In this document: piece after piece, positions 8,331 through 16,956 of the stretch
Numbering within the stretch: the first letter of the stretch is position 1
How the letters are laid out: each line of letters begins with the position of its first letter
Assembly: GCA_963824095.1 (NCBI GenBank)
Contig: CAWGNS010000014.1
Span: 372,001-436,000 of the forward strand
Source: JBBDWJ01 sp963824095
GTDB taxonomy: Bacteria; Acidobacteriota; Terriglobia; Bryobacterales; UBA6623
Direction of reading: 5' to 3'
DNA: 64,000 bases
Translations under genes and position numbers: made by a program
Notes under the pieces: generated by a model
Seen by the model: the letters and a program-made list of their open reading frames with translations, nothing else
Database searches by the model: none
Told to the model about the DNA's origin: nothing

Positions 8331-9912
8331 ATGCGTTTTTCGCGGCGTCATCTGATGAAAGCGGCCGGTGCGCTTCCGCTGTTGGGCGGGATGAGCCCGC
8401 GGCCCGGGCGTGCCGACGTTCCCGATCACCGCTGGGACGGCTACGATTTCGGACCGGCCCCTTCGGCGCCCGACCGCCTGAACCAGGGGCCCTTCGGCGT
8501 AGAACAGGACGAAGGCTGGCAGACCATCGGGTTCACCAATCCCGCGCGAGAGCACGTCCGGAATTTCGGCGCCGGGCTCGTGGCCTACACCTGGGAAGAG
8601 AGCGGCCCGTCGCTAGCCGCCCGCCAGGGCCGCGAGCCGTTGGAGAAGGCCGTCGAGAAGCTGGCGACGCTGCCGTTCGTCGATGTCCTCTACATCCGCT
8701 GCGACTGGCGCGACGTGCAGAGCCAGCCCGGCAAGCTCGATCTCAACCCGGTCTGGAAGCTGACCTTCGACGCCGCCAAACAATACGGCTTGCGAGTGGG
8801 ATTCCGGGTGCAGCTATCGAGTCCGAATTTCGAGCCGCAACAGCTTGCCATGCCGGACTTCCTCCAGAAGAAAGTTCCGCTGGTGAAGATTGGCCAGATG
8901 GCCGAGCGGAACGGCAAGAAGCCGGACTGGGAATACGTCGAGCCGCGCTACGATCATCCGGAATTCCAGAAGGCATTTCCGGGAACTGAACGAGCTGTTG
9001 GCCGCCGAGTATGACGACAATCCGCAAGTCGAGTTCATGGACCTGATGATGTACGGGTTCTGGGGCGAGGGCCACACCGGCAGTCTTCCCAATCCCTTCC
9101 CCGATTACCTGACCGCTGAGAAGACGATGGTCGGCATGACGCAATTCCAGATCGACACCTGGAAGAGTGTCCCACTGGCGATCAACACGCAGCCCGACAT
9201 CAGCAAGGTCGGCAACCGCGCGTGTCTGGATCTGGCGGTGCGCGCCGGATGCTGGCTGCGCTCTGACAGCACCGTCTATATCGAGGAGCCGATTCAGATC
9301 GAGTGTCTTTCCAACCGCCCGCAGTGGCTGGCGGTGGTGATGGAAGAGGGCAGCAACCGCCACTATGAGCTGTCGAGTCTCGAGTACGACGCGGCGGGCA
9401 TCAATGACCGCGAGAACGGCATGCTGCACGCGCTCGATCTGGGCGCCAACTATTGGGCGCTGTGGACCGAAGCTGACAATCTGCGGCGCTACGACGAAAA
9501 GTATCCCCACGGGATCGATGTGGTGCAGCGGCGGATCGGGTATCAGGTGCGGCCGTCGTGGATCTGGCAGCGAAAGCGTTACGGCACGAGTGAGTTGATT
9601 GTTGGGCTGACGAATGACGGCGTCGCGGGCGTTCCAGGCATCCTGCGCGTTTTCGCCGAGAGCATGGACGGCAAGGTCAAGGTGGGTGGCAGCCTCGATG
9701 CCGGGCATCCTTACGCCGGCCGCGTGCGCCAAGCTTCGCTGGTGCTTCCCCAAGGGATGGAAGGGCAGCGGATGCGAATCCGCGCGGAGATCGAGACCAA
9801 AGGCGTCCGCAGACCGGTGCGCTGGTCTTGTGTGCAGCCGTTGGACTCCGACGGCGCGTTCGCCGTTCAACTCAAGACGTTCGACGATAGCGGCTGGCGG
9901 AAGGGAATCTGA
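8331..9912 (+). pseudogene. Frameshifted Tat-exported TIM-barrel (glycosidase-like) protein
   Basis: ATG at 8331 with a GGAGGAG ribosome site. The leader RRHLMKAAGALPLLGG looks Tat-type. The frame runs to YDHPEFQKAF, then breaks. A +1 shift at 8979/8980 (one C too many in TTTCCGGG) restores FRELNELLAAEY through to the stop at 9912. The intact paralog at 10072-11625 reads smoothly across this point. The fold looks like an uncharacterised glycosidase-type barrel (LYIRCDWRDVQSQPGKLDL strand; YGFWGEGH with a likely catalytic Glu; QVRPSWIWQR C-terminal part). Without correction only an N-terminal fragment ending at 9014 would be made. Either real decay or an assembly indel. Confidence 0.8.
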
Positions 9913-9942
9913 TCGCTGGGCAAACCAGGCTGCGTGCCCCAG

Positions 9943-10023
9943 GGGGACAATCACCGCGTTTCGCGCCTCGATTTTCCAGCGGTTTACAGGATTCGCAGGG
10001 CGTGAAACGCGGTGACTGTCCCC
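9943..10023. repeat. Imperfect palindromic (REP/MITE-like) element
   Basis: Left arm 9943-9965 and right arm 10001-10023 are 23-bp inverted copies with two mismatches (core TCACCGCGTTTC / GAAACGCGGTGA, GGGGACA ends). The 35-nt middle is unrelated. It sits between two paralogous genes. The arms resemble REP sequences moved by REP-associated tyrosine transposases; no transposase is in the window. Confidence 0.65.
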
Positions 10024-10071
10024 TTCCCGCACGACCGCTCTACACACGATTTCGCAGGAGAAAGCTACGCC

Positions 10072-11625
10072 ATGAAAAGAAGAGCCTTTTTGCAAACCGC
10101 CGGCGGACTGGGACTGGCGGCGGGATTGCGTCCGACTCCCGCGTCCGCGGTTGTGCCCGAGCACAACTGGGAGAAGCATGACTGGGGCGACGGTCCCGAG
10201 GTGAAGGACCGCTTGTATCAGGGCCCGTTTCCGCAGTACCCGCCGGAGGTTCCCGTGGTACCGGGAAGCGAGGTCGTGATGGTCACGACGCCTTCGCGGG
10301 AGATCGTCCCCAACTACGGCATGGGGCTCACCGTGTATGTGTCGGGCGACCTGGGGCCTCCCAAGGTGGAAGGCGAGACGCTGCAGAAATCGATCGAGGA
10401 TCTGATCAAGCTTCCCTTCGCGCAAAAGATCTACATCCGGCCGAACTGGCGGGACGTTCAAAGCAAGGCGGGCCGGTTGGATCTCTGTGAGTATTGGAAA
10501 ATTACCTTCGACCTGGCGCGAACGTACAACAAGCGAGTCGGCTTCCGCATCATGCTGGAAAACCCCGATGTTCCCGAGCCGGGGATGCCGGAGTTTCTGA
10601 TGGCCAAGGTGCCCTACGTCCCGCTCAAAGGAGAGTGGAAGGGTAGGAGCGACGAAGTCCGGTACAAAAAAATCCATCGCATGCCGCGCTACGACGACCC
10701 GGCCTACCAGGCGGCGTTTCGGGAGCTGAATACGTTGCTTGCCGAGGAGTTGAACGGCAGTCCGCTGGTTGAGTACATGGACACGATGATGTACGGCTTT
10801 TGGGGCGAGGGCCACACGTGGCCGTTCGAAGGCAACCCGTTCCCCGACAATGTGGTCGCCCAACAGACCATGAGCAAGATGCTCGAGACGCAGCTGGAGT
10901 GCTGGACGAAGACGCCGTTGGCCACCAACACGCAGCCGGATTTCAGCGCCGTCGGCAACTCGGACCTTTTGGACCGGACGATCCGCTCGCACAATTGGAT
11001 CCGCACCGATACGATCTTTATCGAAAACCAGCAGATCGAAGCGCTCTCGAACCGCCCCGCCTGGACCGCGGCGCTCTGCGAAGTCGGCATGACGACCGGC
11101 GACCCCCAGCAATTGCACATGGAAGACGGCGTCACGCGCAACGAGAAGATCATTTCTCACGTGATCGACGTGGGCGCCAACTATTGGTCGTTGTGGAACT
11201 GGCACAACCTCGCCGCCAAAAACATCCTGAGCTACTACGAAAAATTTCCCGAGCACATCGACGAGATCGCGCGGCGGATCGGATACCGCGTGAGGCCGTC
11301 GTGGATCTGGGCCTTCGAAAAGGACGGACATCCCGGGCTGGTCGTTGGCCTGGCCAACGACGGAATCGCCGGCGTGCCGGGAATCCTGCGACTTTCCGTG
11401 CTCGGCGAGGACGGCAGGGTGCTTGCGAGCGGCTGCGTCGACCCCGGCTACCCCAAGCCGCGCGGCGTCCGCCAGGCGATGCTCACGTTGCCGCCCGGCG
11501 CCGATTGGAAGGGGCTCAAACTCAAGGCCGAGCTGGAGGTCAAGGGCGTGCGGTATGCGGTGAACTGGGCCTGCGGCCAGAAAGTGGAATCCGACGGTTC
11601 CCTGAGACTTCGGCCGAACGTCTAA
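10072..11625 (+). CDS. Tat-exported TIM-barrel (glycosidase-like) protein, intact paralog
   Basis: 517 residues from the ATG at 10072 (AGGAGAAAG ribosome site). KRRAFLQTAGGLGLAAGLRP is a Tat-type leader. It is a full-length paralog of the frameshifted upstream gene: shared motifs are IYIRPNWRDVQSKAGRLDL, KRVGFRIMLE, MYGFWGEGHTWPF, LATNTQPDFSAVGN, DVGANYWSLW, RVRPSWIWAFEK and GLANDGIAGVPGILRL. The strand-Glu motif GFWGEGH is placed like the acid/base of uncharacterised glycosidase barrels (DUF4832-like), followed by a beta-sandwich-like C-terminal domain. No CAZy family can be assigned by eye. Probably acts in the periplasm on a carbohydrate; inference. Confidence 0.75.
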   Translation: MKRRAFLQTAGGLGLAAGLRPTPASAVVPEHNWEKHDWGDGPEVKDRLYQGPFPQYPPEVPVVPGSEVVMVTTPSREIVPNYGMGLTVYVSGDLGPPKVEGETLQKSIEDLIKLPFAQKIYIRPNWRDVQSKAGRLDLCEYWKITFDLARTYNKRVGFRIMLENPDVPEPGMPEFLMAKVPYVPLKGEWKGRSDEVRYKKIHRMPRYDDPAYQAAFRELNTLLAEELNGSPLVEYMDTMMYGFWGEGHTWPFEGNPFPDNVVAQQTMSKMLETQLECWTKTPLATNTQPDFSAVGNSDLLDRTIRSHNWIRTDTIFIENQQIEALSNRPAWTAALCEVGMTTGDPQQLHMEDGVTRNEKIISHVIDVGANYWSLWNWHNLAAKNILSYYEKFPEHIDEIARRIGYRVRPSWIWAFEKDGHPGLVVGLANDGIAGVPGILRLSVLGEDGRVLASGCVDPGYPKPRGVRQAMLTLPPGADWKGLKLKAELEVKGVRYAVNWACGQKVESDGSLRLRPNV

Positions 11626-11933
11626 CGATCGCGACCCACCGGGGCGTGCCGTTTCGAGGAAGTGCACGTCCCATGGGCAGCGGCGGCGGCTTGAACTCCC
11701 CCTCGTTGTGACAGTCAGGCCGAACACCGCCGGGCGCGAAAGCCCTCAGCCCCTGTAGATCAAGATGGGGCTAATCGCCCAATTCACAACCCTCCGCGAA
11801 GTGTTACCTCGCGGGTAACGCCGTATTTTCCCCCAAGAACACAGCAGGCGGGCCTGGCAAAGAACTTGCAACCAATAACCCAGGCTGCCGTTGCCGCAGC
11901 CGTGAAACGTTGTGCCCTGGAGGGAATGATCGT
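11626..11933. other. Intergenic region upstream of DUF362 genes
   Basis: 308 bp without a gene. It contains a hairpin AGCCCC-N13-GGGGCT near 11750-11772 (possible terminator of the upstream gene, no T tract) and a perfect operator-like inverted repeat GTTACC-N5-GGTAAC (11803-11819) ahead of the next gene. Confidence 0.4.
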
Positions 11934-13037
11934 ATGACCCCGACACGCCGTGAGCTCCTCTACAGTACTTTCCTCGCCGCGGCCGCCTTCAAGCCGTCGC
12001 CGGCCGCCGAGACGAGTGCCCGCCTGGGAATTCCGGGCCCCTACCCGGGCCGTGTGATCGCTGTCGAGCATCCCGCCTCGATTGTTTCGGGGGCCTACCA
12101 GGCCCAGCCTGTCCAAGACATGATCCGGAAAGGCATGATGGAGCTGACAGGCGCGCCGGGCTGGGTCGACGCATGGCGCGTGTTCTTCGAACCGGGCGAC
12201 GTCGTAGCTCTCAAAGTGTGCCCGGTGGGTGGCCGCCTGATCTGCTCCGATGGCCTCGTTCTCAACGAGGTCGTCGACGGCCTCAAGCAGGCGGGCGTGC
12301 GACCGGGCGACATTTTCGTCTACAACCGCTATCGCCGCGAGATGTTCGAGGCCGGAATCCCTCAATGGGTGCCCCAGGGTCTCCGTGTGGCCTGGGCCTC
12401 GGAAGCTTACAACAAGGTTCAGCACGACATCGAAGGGTACGATCCCGAAACTTTCGTGGAACTGGCGCTGGCGATGCCAGGCCAAGACATTCGCGAGGAG
12501 CAGGTGCGTCGCTCGTATGTCTCCAAACTTCTCGTCAAGCAGGTCAACAAGGTCGTCAACCTTCCCGTCCTGAAGCAGCACGATGCGGCCGGTGTGACGA
12601 TCGCACTGAAGAACCTCTCTCACGGCTTTGTGAACAACGTGGAGCGTAGCCACGCTACGGTCACGCAGCTCGCCACGGGAACATTCATTCCGGCCATCGT
12701 GGATCTGCCCGTGTTCCGCCAGAAAGTAGTACTGAACATCGTGGATGGCGTGCGAGGCCTGTGGGACGGAGGCCCCGGAGGGCGCCGGGAATTCATCTGG
12801 GAACACAAGACCATGTACTTCGGTACGGACCCGGTCGCCCTGGATAAGACGGGCTGGAAAGTGATCGACGGGAAGCGCGCCGAGAAGGGTCTACCTCCCG
12901 TCAAGGAAACCAAGGCCGGCCGGGTGAACCGCTACTCCTTCCCGCAGGTCGAGCACATCGAACTGGCCGGAATTCTCGGCCTTGGGGAGTTCGATGACGC
13001 CAAGATCGATGTGAAGCGGTTCACTCTTCAGGCATAG
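11934..13037 (+). CDS. Exported DUF362-domain protein
   Basis: 367 residues; ATG at 11934 follows GGAGGG with good spacing. The leader TPTRRELLYSTFLAAAAFKP is Tat-like. The body is DUF362-like: VVALKVCPVGG, NEVVDGLKQAGVRPGDIFVYNR, LVKQVNKVVNLPVLKQHDAAGVTIALKNLSHG, NIVDGVRGLWDGGPGG, and FGTDPVALDKTGWKVI. No ferredoxin-type CxxCxxC cluster is seen, although many DUF362 proteins carry one. Function of the family is unknown. It is followed 43 bp later by a second, divergent DUF362 gene, suggesting the two act together. Confidence 0.8.
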   Translation: MTPTRRELLYSTFLAAAAFKPSPAAETSARLGIPGPYPGRVIAVEHPASIVSGAYQAQPVQDMIRKGMMELTGAPGWVDAWRVFFEPGDVVALKVCPVGGRLICSDGLVLNEVVDGLKQAGVRPGDIFVYNRYRREMFEAGIPQWVPQGLRVAWASEAYNKVQHDIEGYDPETFVELALAMPGQDIREEQVRRSYVSKLLVKQVNKVVNLPVLKQHDAAGVTIALKNLSHGFVNNVERSHATVTQLATGTFIPAIVDLPVFRQKVVLNIVDGVRGLWDGGPGGRREFIWEHKTMYFGTDPVALDKTGWKVIDGKRAEKGLPPVKETKAGRVNRYSFPQVEHIELAGILGLGEFDDAKIDVKRFTLQA

Positions 13038-13080
13038 CAGCGACTCCAAGAGGACCGGACAGCCCAGCCTGCAGGGGCCG

Positions 13081-14256
13081 ATGAACGCGCGGGTTGAGTC
13101 GGTTGGGACCTTTATGCTCAGACGACAGTGGATTGGTCTCGCGGCCGGGGCGATCGTCGGCGCCTGGCAGAGGGGCCAGGCTCAAAATGCTGCCGACACG
13201 ATGGTGGCCGGCCCGAGCCAGGCGACACCCCGCGTCGGCATCGTGCTGTCGAGCTTCTCCGGAGCGGAAGACCATGACGGCACAAAACTGAGCGGGTTGC
13301 GCAACCCCGTCTCTCCAGAGTCTCCCGCCGGTGACGATCGACTCGACGAGATGGTATGCAAGGCCATCGAGTTGGGCAACACAGTGAACGGCGGTCTCGC
13401 CCGCATTGTCGAGCAGCAGGACTGGGTCGTGATCAAACCGCAGCTCGCGGTTTGCCAGCGGTCCGATGGCCGTTTCGTTCCGGGTTCGGTGGCCGACCTT
13501 CGGATAGTGCGAAGGGTAGCCGAGTGGCTCGCCGAACACGGGCTTGGAAGCCGCATCACGATCGCGGGAGCGCCCTCCTGGTCCCTGGACCGGGCGTTCG
13601 ATCCCTGGGAATCGGAGTGGGACGGGGTATTCGGAAAGACGAGCTACCGTCTGATGGTCGAGGAGTTGGGCCGCCAATACCCTTCGATCCGCTTTGATAT
13701 CGCCGATCTTACGGAAGGGCAGACGATGGCGCTTCAGCCGCCAAGCGGATCCTCGGGTTCAAGCGAAACGCCAATCGTATTTGATTTCCCAACGACGCTG
13801 CTGACCTGCAACAAGCTGATCAACGTCGCGCCGCTGAGTACTTCGTCCTGGACGAACGTTTCCCTCACCATCGGCAGCTACTTCGGCGTGCTTGCCTCGG
13901 GGCGGCATGACGGGCTGATGGACAACCCGTTCTCCGGTGACGCTCCCCAACTGGTGGCCGATCTGTTTTCGCTTCGTCCGCCCGATTACGCGATCCTTGG
14001 CGGAGCGCAGGGGTTGGAAGGAAACGGACCTTACGGGCCGGATGCCGCGCCCATCCATCACAACCTCATCCTGGCCGGGGCGAACGGCGTGGCGGTCGAC
14101 GCCGTCGGCGCGGCGATCATGGGATTCGATCCGGCCGGGATCAAGCACCTGCGGATCGCCGTCCAGCGAGGGCTGGGAATGATCGACACGGATTCCATCT
14201 GGATTCGCGGCAACGAGATCGACGAGGCGAAGCGTCCGTTTCGCCCTGCTACCTGA
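13081..14256 (+). CDS. Second exported DUF362-domain protein
   Basis: 391 residues from the ATG at 13081; the in-frame ATG at 13114 (MLRRQWIGLAAGAIVGAW, Tat-like leader) is equally plausible as start. DUF362-type features are DWVVIKPQLAV, SVADLRIVRRVAEWLAEHGLGSRITIAGAPSW, LTCNKLINVAPLSTSSWTNVSLTIGSYFG, GGAQGLEGNGPYG, and ANGVAVDAVGAAIMGFDP. It is far from its neighbour in sequence (old duplication or separate recruitment). It ends 121 bp before the convergent Rid gene. No function can be assigned. Confidence 0.75.
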   Translation: MNARVESVGTFMLRRQWIGLAAGAIVGAWQRGQAQNAADTMVAGPSQATPRVGIVLSSFSGAEDHDGTKLSGLRNPVSPESPAGDDRLDEMVCKAIELGNTVNGGLARIVEQQDWVVIKPQLAVCQRSDGRFVPGSVADLRIVRRVAEWLAEHGLGSRITIAGAPSWSLDRAFDPWESEWDGVFGKTSYRLMVEELGRQYPSIRFDIADLTEGQTMALQPPSGSSGSSETPIVFDFPTTLLTCNKLINVAPLSTSSWTNVSLTIGSYFGVLASGRHDGLMDNPFSGDAPQLVADLFSLRPPDYAILGGAQGLEGNGPYGPDAAPIHHNLILAGANGVAVDAVGAAIMGFDPAGIKHLRIAVQRGLGMIDTDSIWIRGNEIDEAKRPFRPAT

Positions 14257-14377
14257 CTGCCAAACCGCCCCTGAACCGAATCCGCGAGACTGTCCCGGCT
14301 CACCGGCTGGAACGAGTTGGAGAGAGTCGGCCCGTCTCCTTCAAGGGTTGCGCTCCCCGATTTTGTGTTCCAACTGG

Positions 14378-15592
14378 CTATTGCTTCGGGTTCCGAACGG
14401 CAACGAAAGAAATCTGTTCCAGCGTCGGATAACGGCCGTTGGAATCGGGCTCGCGGTCGCCGGGCGCGGTTTGCTGCACGGTCGTCCGGGCCGGTTTGAC
14501 GCCTTCCGAGAAGTACTGCGCATAAACGCCGTTCATCTTCCCGAAATCGTCAATGTTGTCCAGGTACACATTGGAGGCGACGACATTGCTGAAATCGAGG
14601 CCCGCTTCTTCGAAGTTGTCGAGCTGATTGCGCATCGTTTGGCGTAACTGGTGCTCGACCGTTGCCGCGTAAATCCCCGAATGCGGGCCGGGAATAAAGC
14701 CGCTCTTGGCCGAGCAATACAGGGTATCGCCAGCAAAAACGCAGGGGCTCGCGGTCGGGCTGGGACGCATGTTCTTCGGCCGCACAGCCTTTCGTTTCGC
14801 CAGATCGCGCACCGCGACGCCGGTATAGGTGATGTTCCCAGAGGGCAGCGAGGCAACGTGGATGGTGGCACGCGCGGGCGTATTGCCAAACTCGAAGCGC
14901 TGCGCATAGAGCTTGTTCATGACGCCCCCGGGAATCGCTTCGGTCAGATAGGGGTTTACAAAAACCACATTCGCCAGGCTCAGGCCGGCCGCTTCGGTCA
15001 CCGCCTTGAAGTTGTCGAGCGCGGCGGTCACTTCGGCGCCCGGATCGGAGGGAATGTTTCCGCTGGCATCGCGGCCGGGCAGCGACGAGATGAATAGCCG
15101 GTCGTGCGTCAACATTCCCGCGGAAAACGCCGGGTTGGGATCGAGGCCCGGAACACGGACCGGAGTCTGGCCTTCGCGGTTCACCACAGCGACCGCGTTG
15201 ATCTCGACCGGCGTGCCGGCCAAGTGGCCGACGCCGATCAACCCGCGCGCGGGCGGATTCTTGGGAAAGTAGCGCGCATAGACGCGATCGAGCGCGGCGC
15301 TATTGTGAATGTCTTCCAGATAGGCGTGGGTGTAGACAACATTGTCCAGGGTCAACCCGGCGGCCTCGACCACCGCTTTGACGTTGTCCAACGTTTGCCG
15401 GGCCTGCTCTTCGAACGTCGCGGGCATTTTGCCGTCCGGCGTCTCCGCGCCCGCGCCTGACACGTAGAGATAACCGTCGGCGATGACGCCAGGCGTATAG
15501 GGCGACGCGGGAGCCTTGCCCCCGGGAATGACTGCCTTGGGCTGCGCGCACAGCACCGCGCAGAACCCGAACAAAAGTGCTAGACGTTTCAC
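14378..15592 (-). CDS. Exported protein with three tandem Rid (YjgF/YER057c/UK114) domains
   Basis: 404 residues from a GTG at 15592 that overlaps the stop of the upstream PLP-enzyme gene (GTGA, 4 bp), so translation is coupled. A short Sec leader (KRLALLFGFCAVLCAQP) precedes three Rid domains, roughly residues 20-140, 143-265 and 268-400. Each keeps the PAR motif that holds the imine/carboxylate-binding arginine (PARGLIG, PARATIH, PARTTVQ), plus the EEQARQTLDN / VTAALDN / LRQTMRNQLDN helix. RidA proteins hydrolyse reactive enamines/imines released by PLP enzymes, normally in the cytoplasm as homotrimers. A single chain with three domains could form a pseudo-trimer. Its export and coupling to a Tat-tagged PLP enzyme suggest periplasmic imine removal (inference). 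Confidence 0.88.
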   Translation of the reverse strand: MKRLALLFGFCAVLCAQPKAVIPGGKAPASPYTPGVIADGYLYVSGAGAETPDGKMPATFEEQARQTLDNVKAVVEAAGLTLDNVVYTHAYLEDIHNSAALDRVYARYFPKNPPARGLIGVGHLAGTPVEINAVAVVNREGQTPVRVPGLDPNPAFSAGMLTHDRLFISSLPGRDASGNIPSDPGAEVTAALDNFKAVTEAAGLSLANVVFVNPYLTEAIPGGVMNKLYAQRFEFGNTPARATIHVASLPSGNITYTGVAVRDLAKRKAVRPKNMRPSPTASPCVFAGDTLYCSAKSGFIPGPHSGIYAATVEHQLRQTMRNQLDNFEEAGLDFSNVVASNVYLDNIDDFGKMNGVYAQYFSEGVKPARTTVQQTAPGDREPDSNGRYPTLEQISFVAVRNPKQ

Positions 15593-16866
15593 GCTTTCTT
15601 CCCCTTCTTCGTCGCGTTGCTCAGAATGTCGCGCAGACGGCGCCCGACGATCAGCTCTTCGCCGTCTTGCATCGTCATCGAAATGATGCGCAGGCGGTCG
15701 GGCCGGTGGACGCGCGGCTTGCTGTCGGGTTGCCAACCTTCGCGGACGGCGGGCACCAGGCTGGGATTGCTGGACGTCAGCACCTCGATGCGCGGCTCGC
15801 CGTCGCGCAGTTCGCGATCGCAATCCTTCACCGTGAATCCGATGGCCTCTTCGTCCCACGACACGGTCAAGGTCGGGTAGCTGTTGCCGCCCTCGGGGAT
15901 CTTGATTTCCGTCGTGACGCCGGGCACGGTTTCGACGAGTTTGGCGATGCGCTCGACGCGCTGCGACCATTGCTTATTGAGTTTGTCGAGGTCCAGCTTG
16001 GTCCAGGTTTCCACAGCGGCCAGCACGCCGACGATTTCTTCCTTGCCGACTTTCATGGGCCGGCACACGGCGCCTTCCCAGGGGTTGCATTGCGCCAGCG
16101 CGGCGTCGATCAAATCCTTGCGGCCGAGCAGAATACCCGAGCATTGCGGCCCGCACATGCCTTTGCCGCCGGAGAAGCAGAACAGGTCGAGGCCCATCTT
16201 GGCATAGAGCTTCAGATTGTCGATGGGCGGGATGCCCGCGGCGTCGTCGAGCATCAGCGGCACGCCGGCCTTCTTCGCCATCGCCGCGGCTTGCTCCAAC
16301 CGTTCGCCGCGCCAGGTGGTGTAGACCATGGCGGTGTTCTCGTTCATCGCGGCGGGAAGTTCCTCGACGCTGTGGGCGAGCACCAGTTTCGCGCCGGCCA
16401 GCCGGATGGCGCTGTCGAAAGCGCTGCGTCCGCCCAGCATCACGACCTCGCCCTTCATTCCGGTAGTGTCGGGAAGCTGCCAGATCTTGGCGGGATCGGT
16501 GCCGGCCATGCAGCCCGCCGTCGCGGCGGCCATGGCTCCGGCGGCTCCGGAGGTGACCATGCCGGACTCGGCGCCCGACAGCTCGGCCAATTTCCTGCCG
16601 GCCGCCCGCTGCAGCTCGAAGATGTCGACGAAATGCTGTGCCGCGTCCTCCACGGCGCGGCGAACCTCAGGCAGCTCCAGCGAGCCGCTCAAGTACGTCC
16701 ATGTACCACGCGCGTTGATAAAGGGACGCACTCCCAGGCGCCGATACACTTCGATCGACGCGGTTTTTCTGCTCGCGGCGGACAGCGTTTCGGTCAGCCC
16801 GCGCGTTGCGATCAAGCCGTACACGGGAGCGGCCGCGACCCATTTCATCCAGCTTCGACGATTCAT
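15589..16866 (-). CDS. Tat-tagged SelA/DgaE-like PLP-dependent enzyme
   Basis: 425 residues with a twin-arginine leader (NRRSWMKWVAAAPVYGL). It belongs to the SelA-like fold-type I family with D-glucosaminate-6-phosphate ammonia-lyase and related lyases. Motifs: RPFINARGTWTYLSGSL start, LSGAESGMVTSGAAGAMAAATAGCM cofactor-binding loop, LMLDDAAGIPP (Asp stacking on PLP), and FCFSGGKGMCGPQCSG with the Schiff-base Lys near residue 235. ATG at 16866 is preceded by GAGGTGA. It overlaps the downstream triple-Rid gene by 4 bp. A Tat leader fits an enzyme exported with its cofactor already bound. Substrate unknown; an amino-sugar acid or beta-substituted amino acid is likely. Confidence 0.85.
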   Translation of the reverse strand: MNRRSWMKWVAAAPVYGLIATRGLTETLSAASRKTASIEVYRRLGVRPFINARGTWTYLSGSLELPEVRRAVEDAAQHFVDIFELQRAAGRKLAELSGAESGMVTSGAAGAMAAATAGCMAGTDPAKIWQLPDTTGMKGEVVMLGGRSAFDSAIRLAGAKLVLAHSVEELPAAMNENTAMVYTTWRGERLEQAAAMAKKAGVPLMLDDAAGIPPIDNLKLYAKMGLDLFCFSGGKGMCGPQCSGILLGRKDLIDAALAQCNPWEGAVCRPMKVGKEEIVGVLAAVETWTKLDLDKLNKQWSQRVERIAKLVETVPGVTTEIKIPEGGNSYPTLTVSWDEEAIGFTVKDCDRELRDGEPRIEVLTSSNPSLVPAVREGWQPDSKPRVHRPDRLRIISMTMQDGEELIVGRRLRDILSNATKKGKKA

Positions 16867-16956
16867 CGATTCACCTCACATTTTCGAAAAGATGCCTAAC
16901 TTATCCTATACGACGCAAACGCCTGGCTACGGGTCGAGGCACGGGCGCACCGGAGC

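Noticed and set aside
8743..11727. 994-codon minus-strand open frame opposite the paralog pair
   Set aside because: Shadow of two plus-strand genes. It shows internal similarity only because the paralogs are similar; no family match or start signal.
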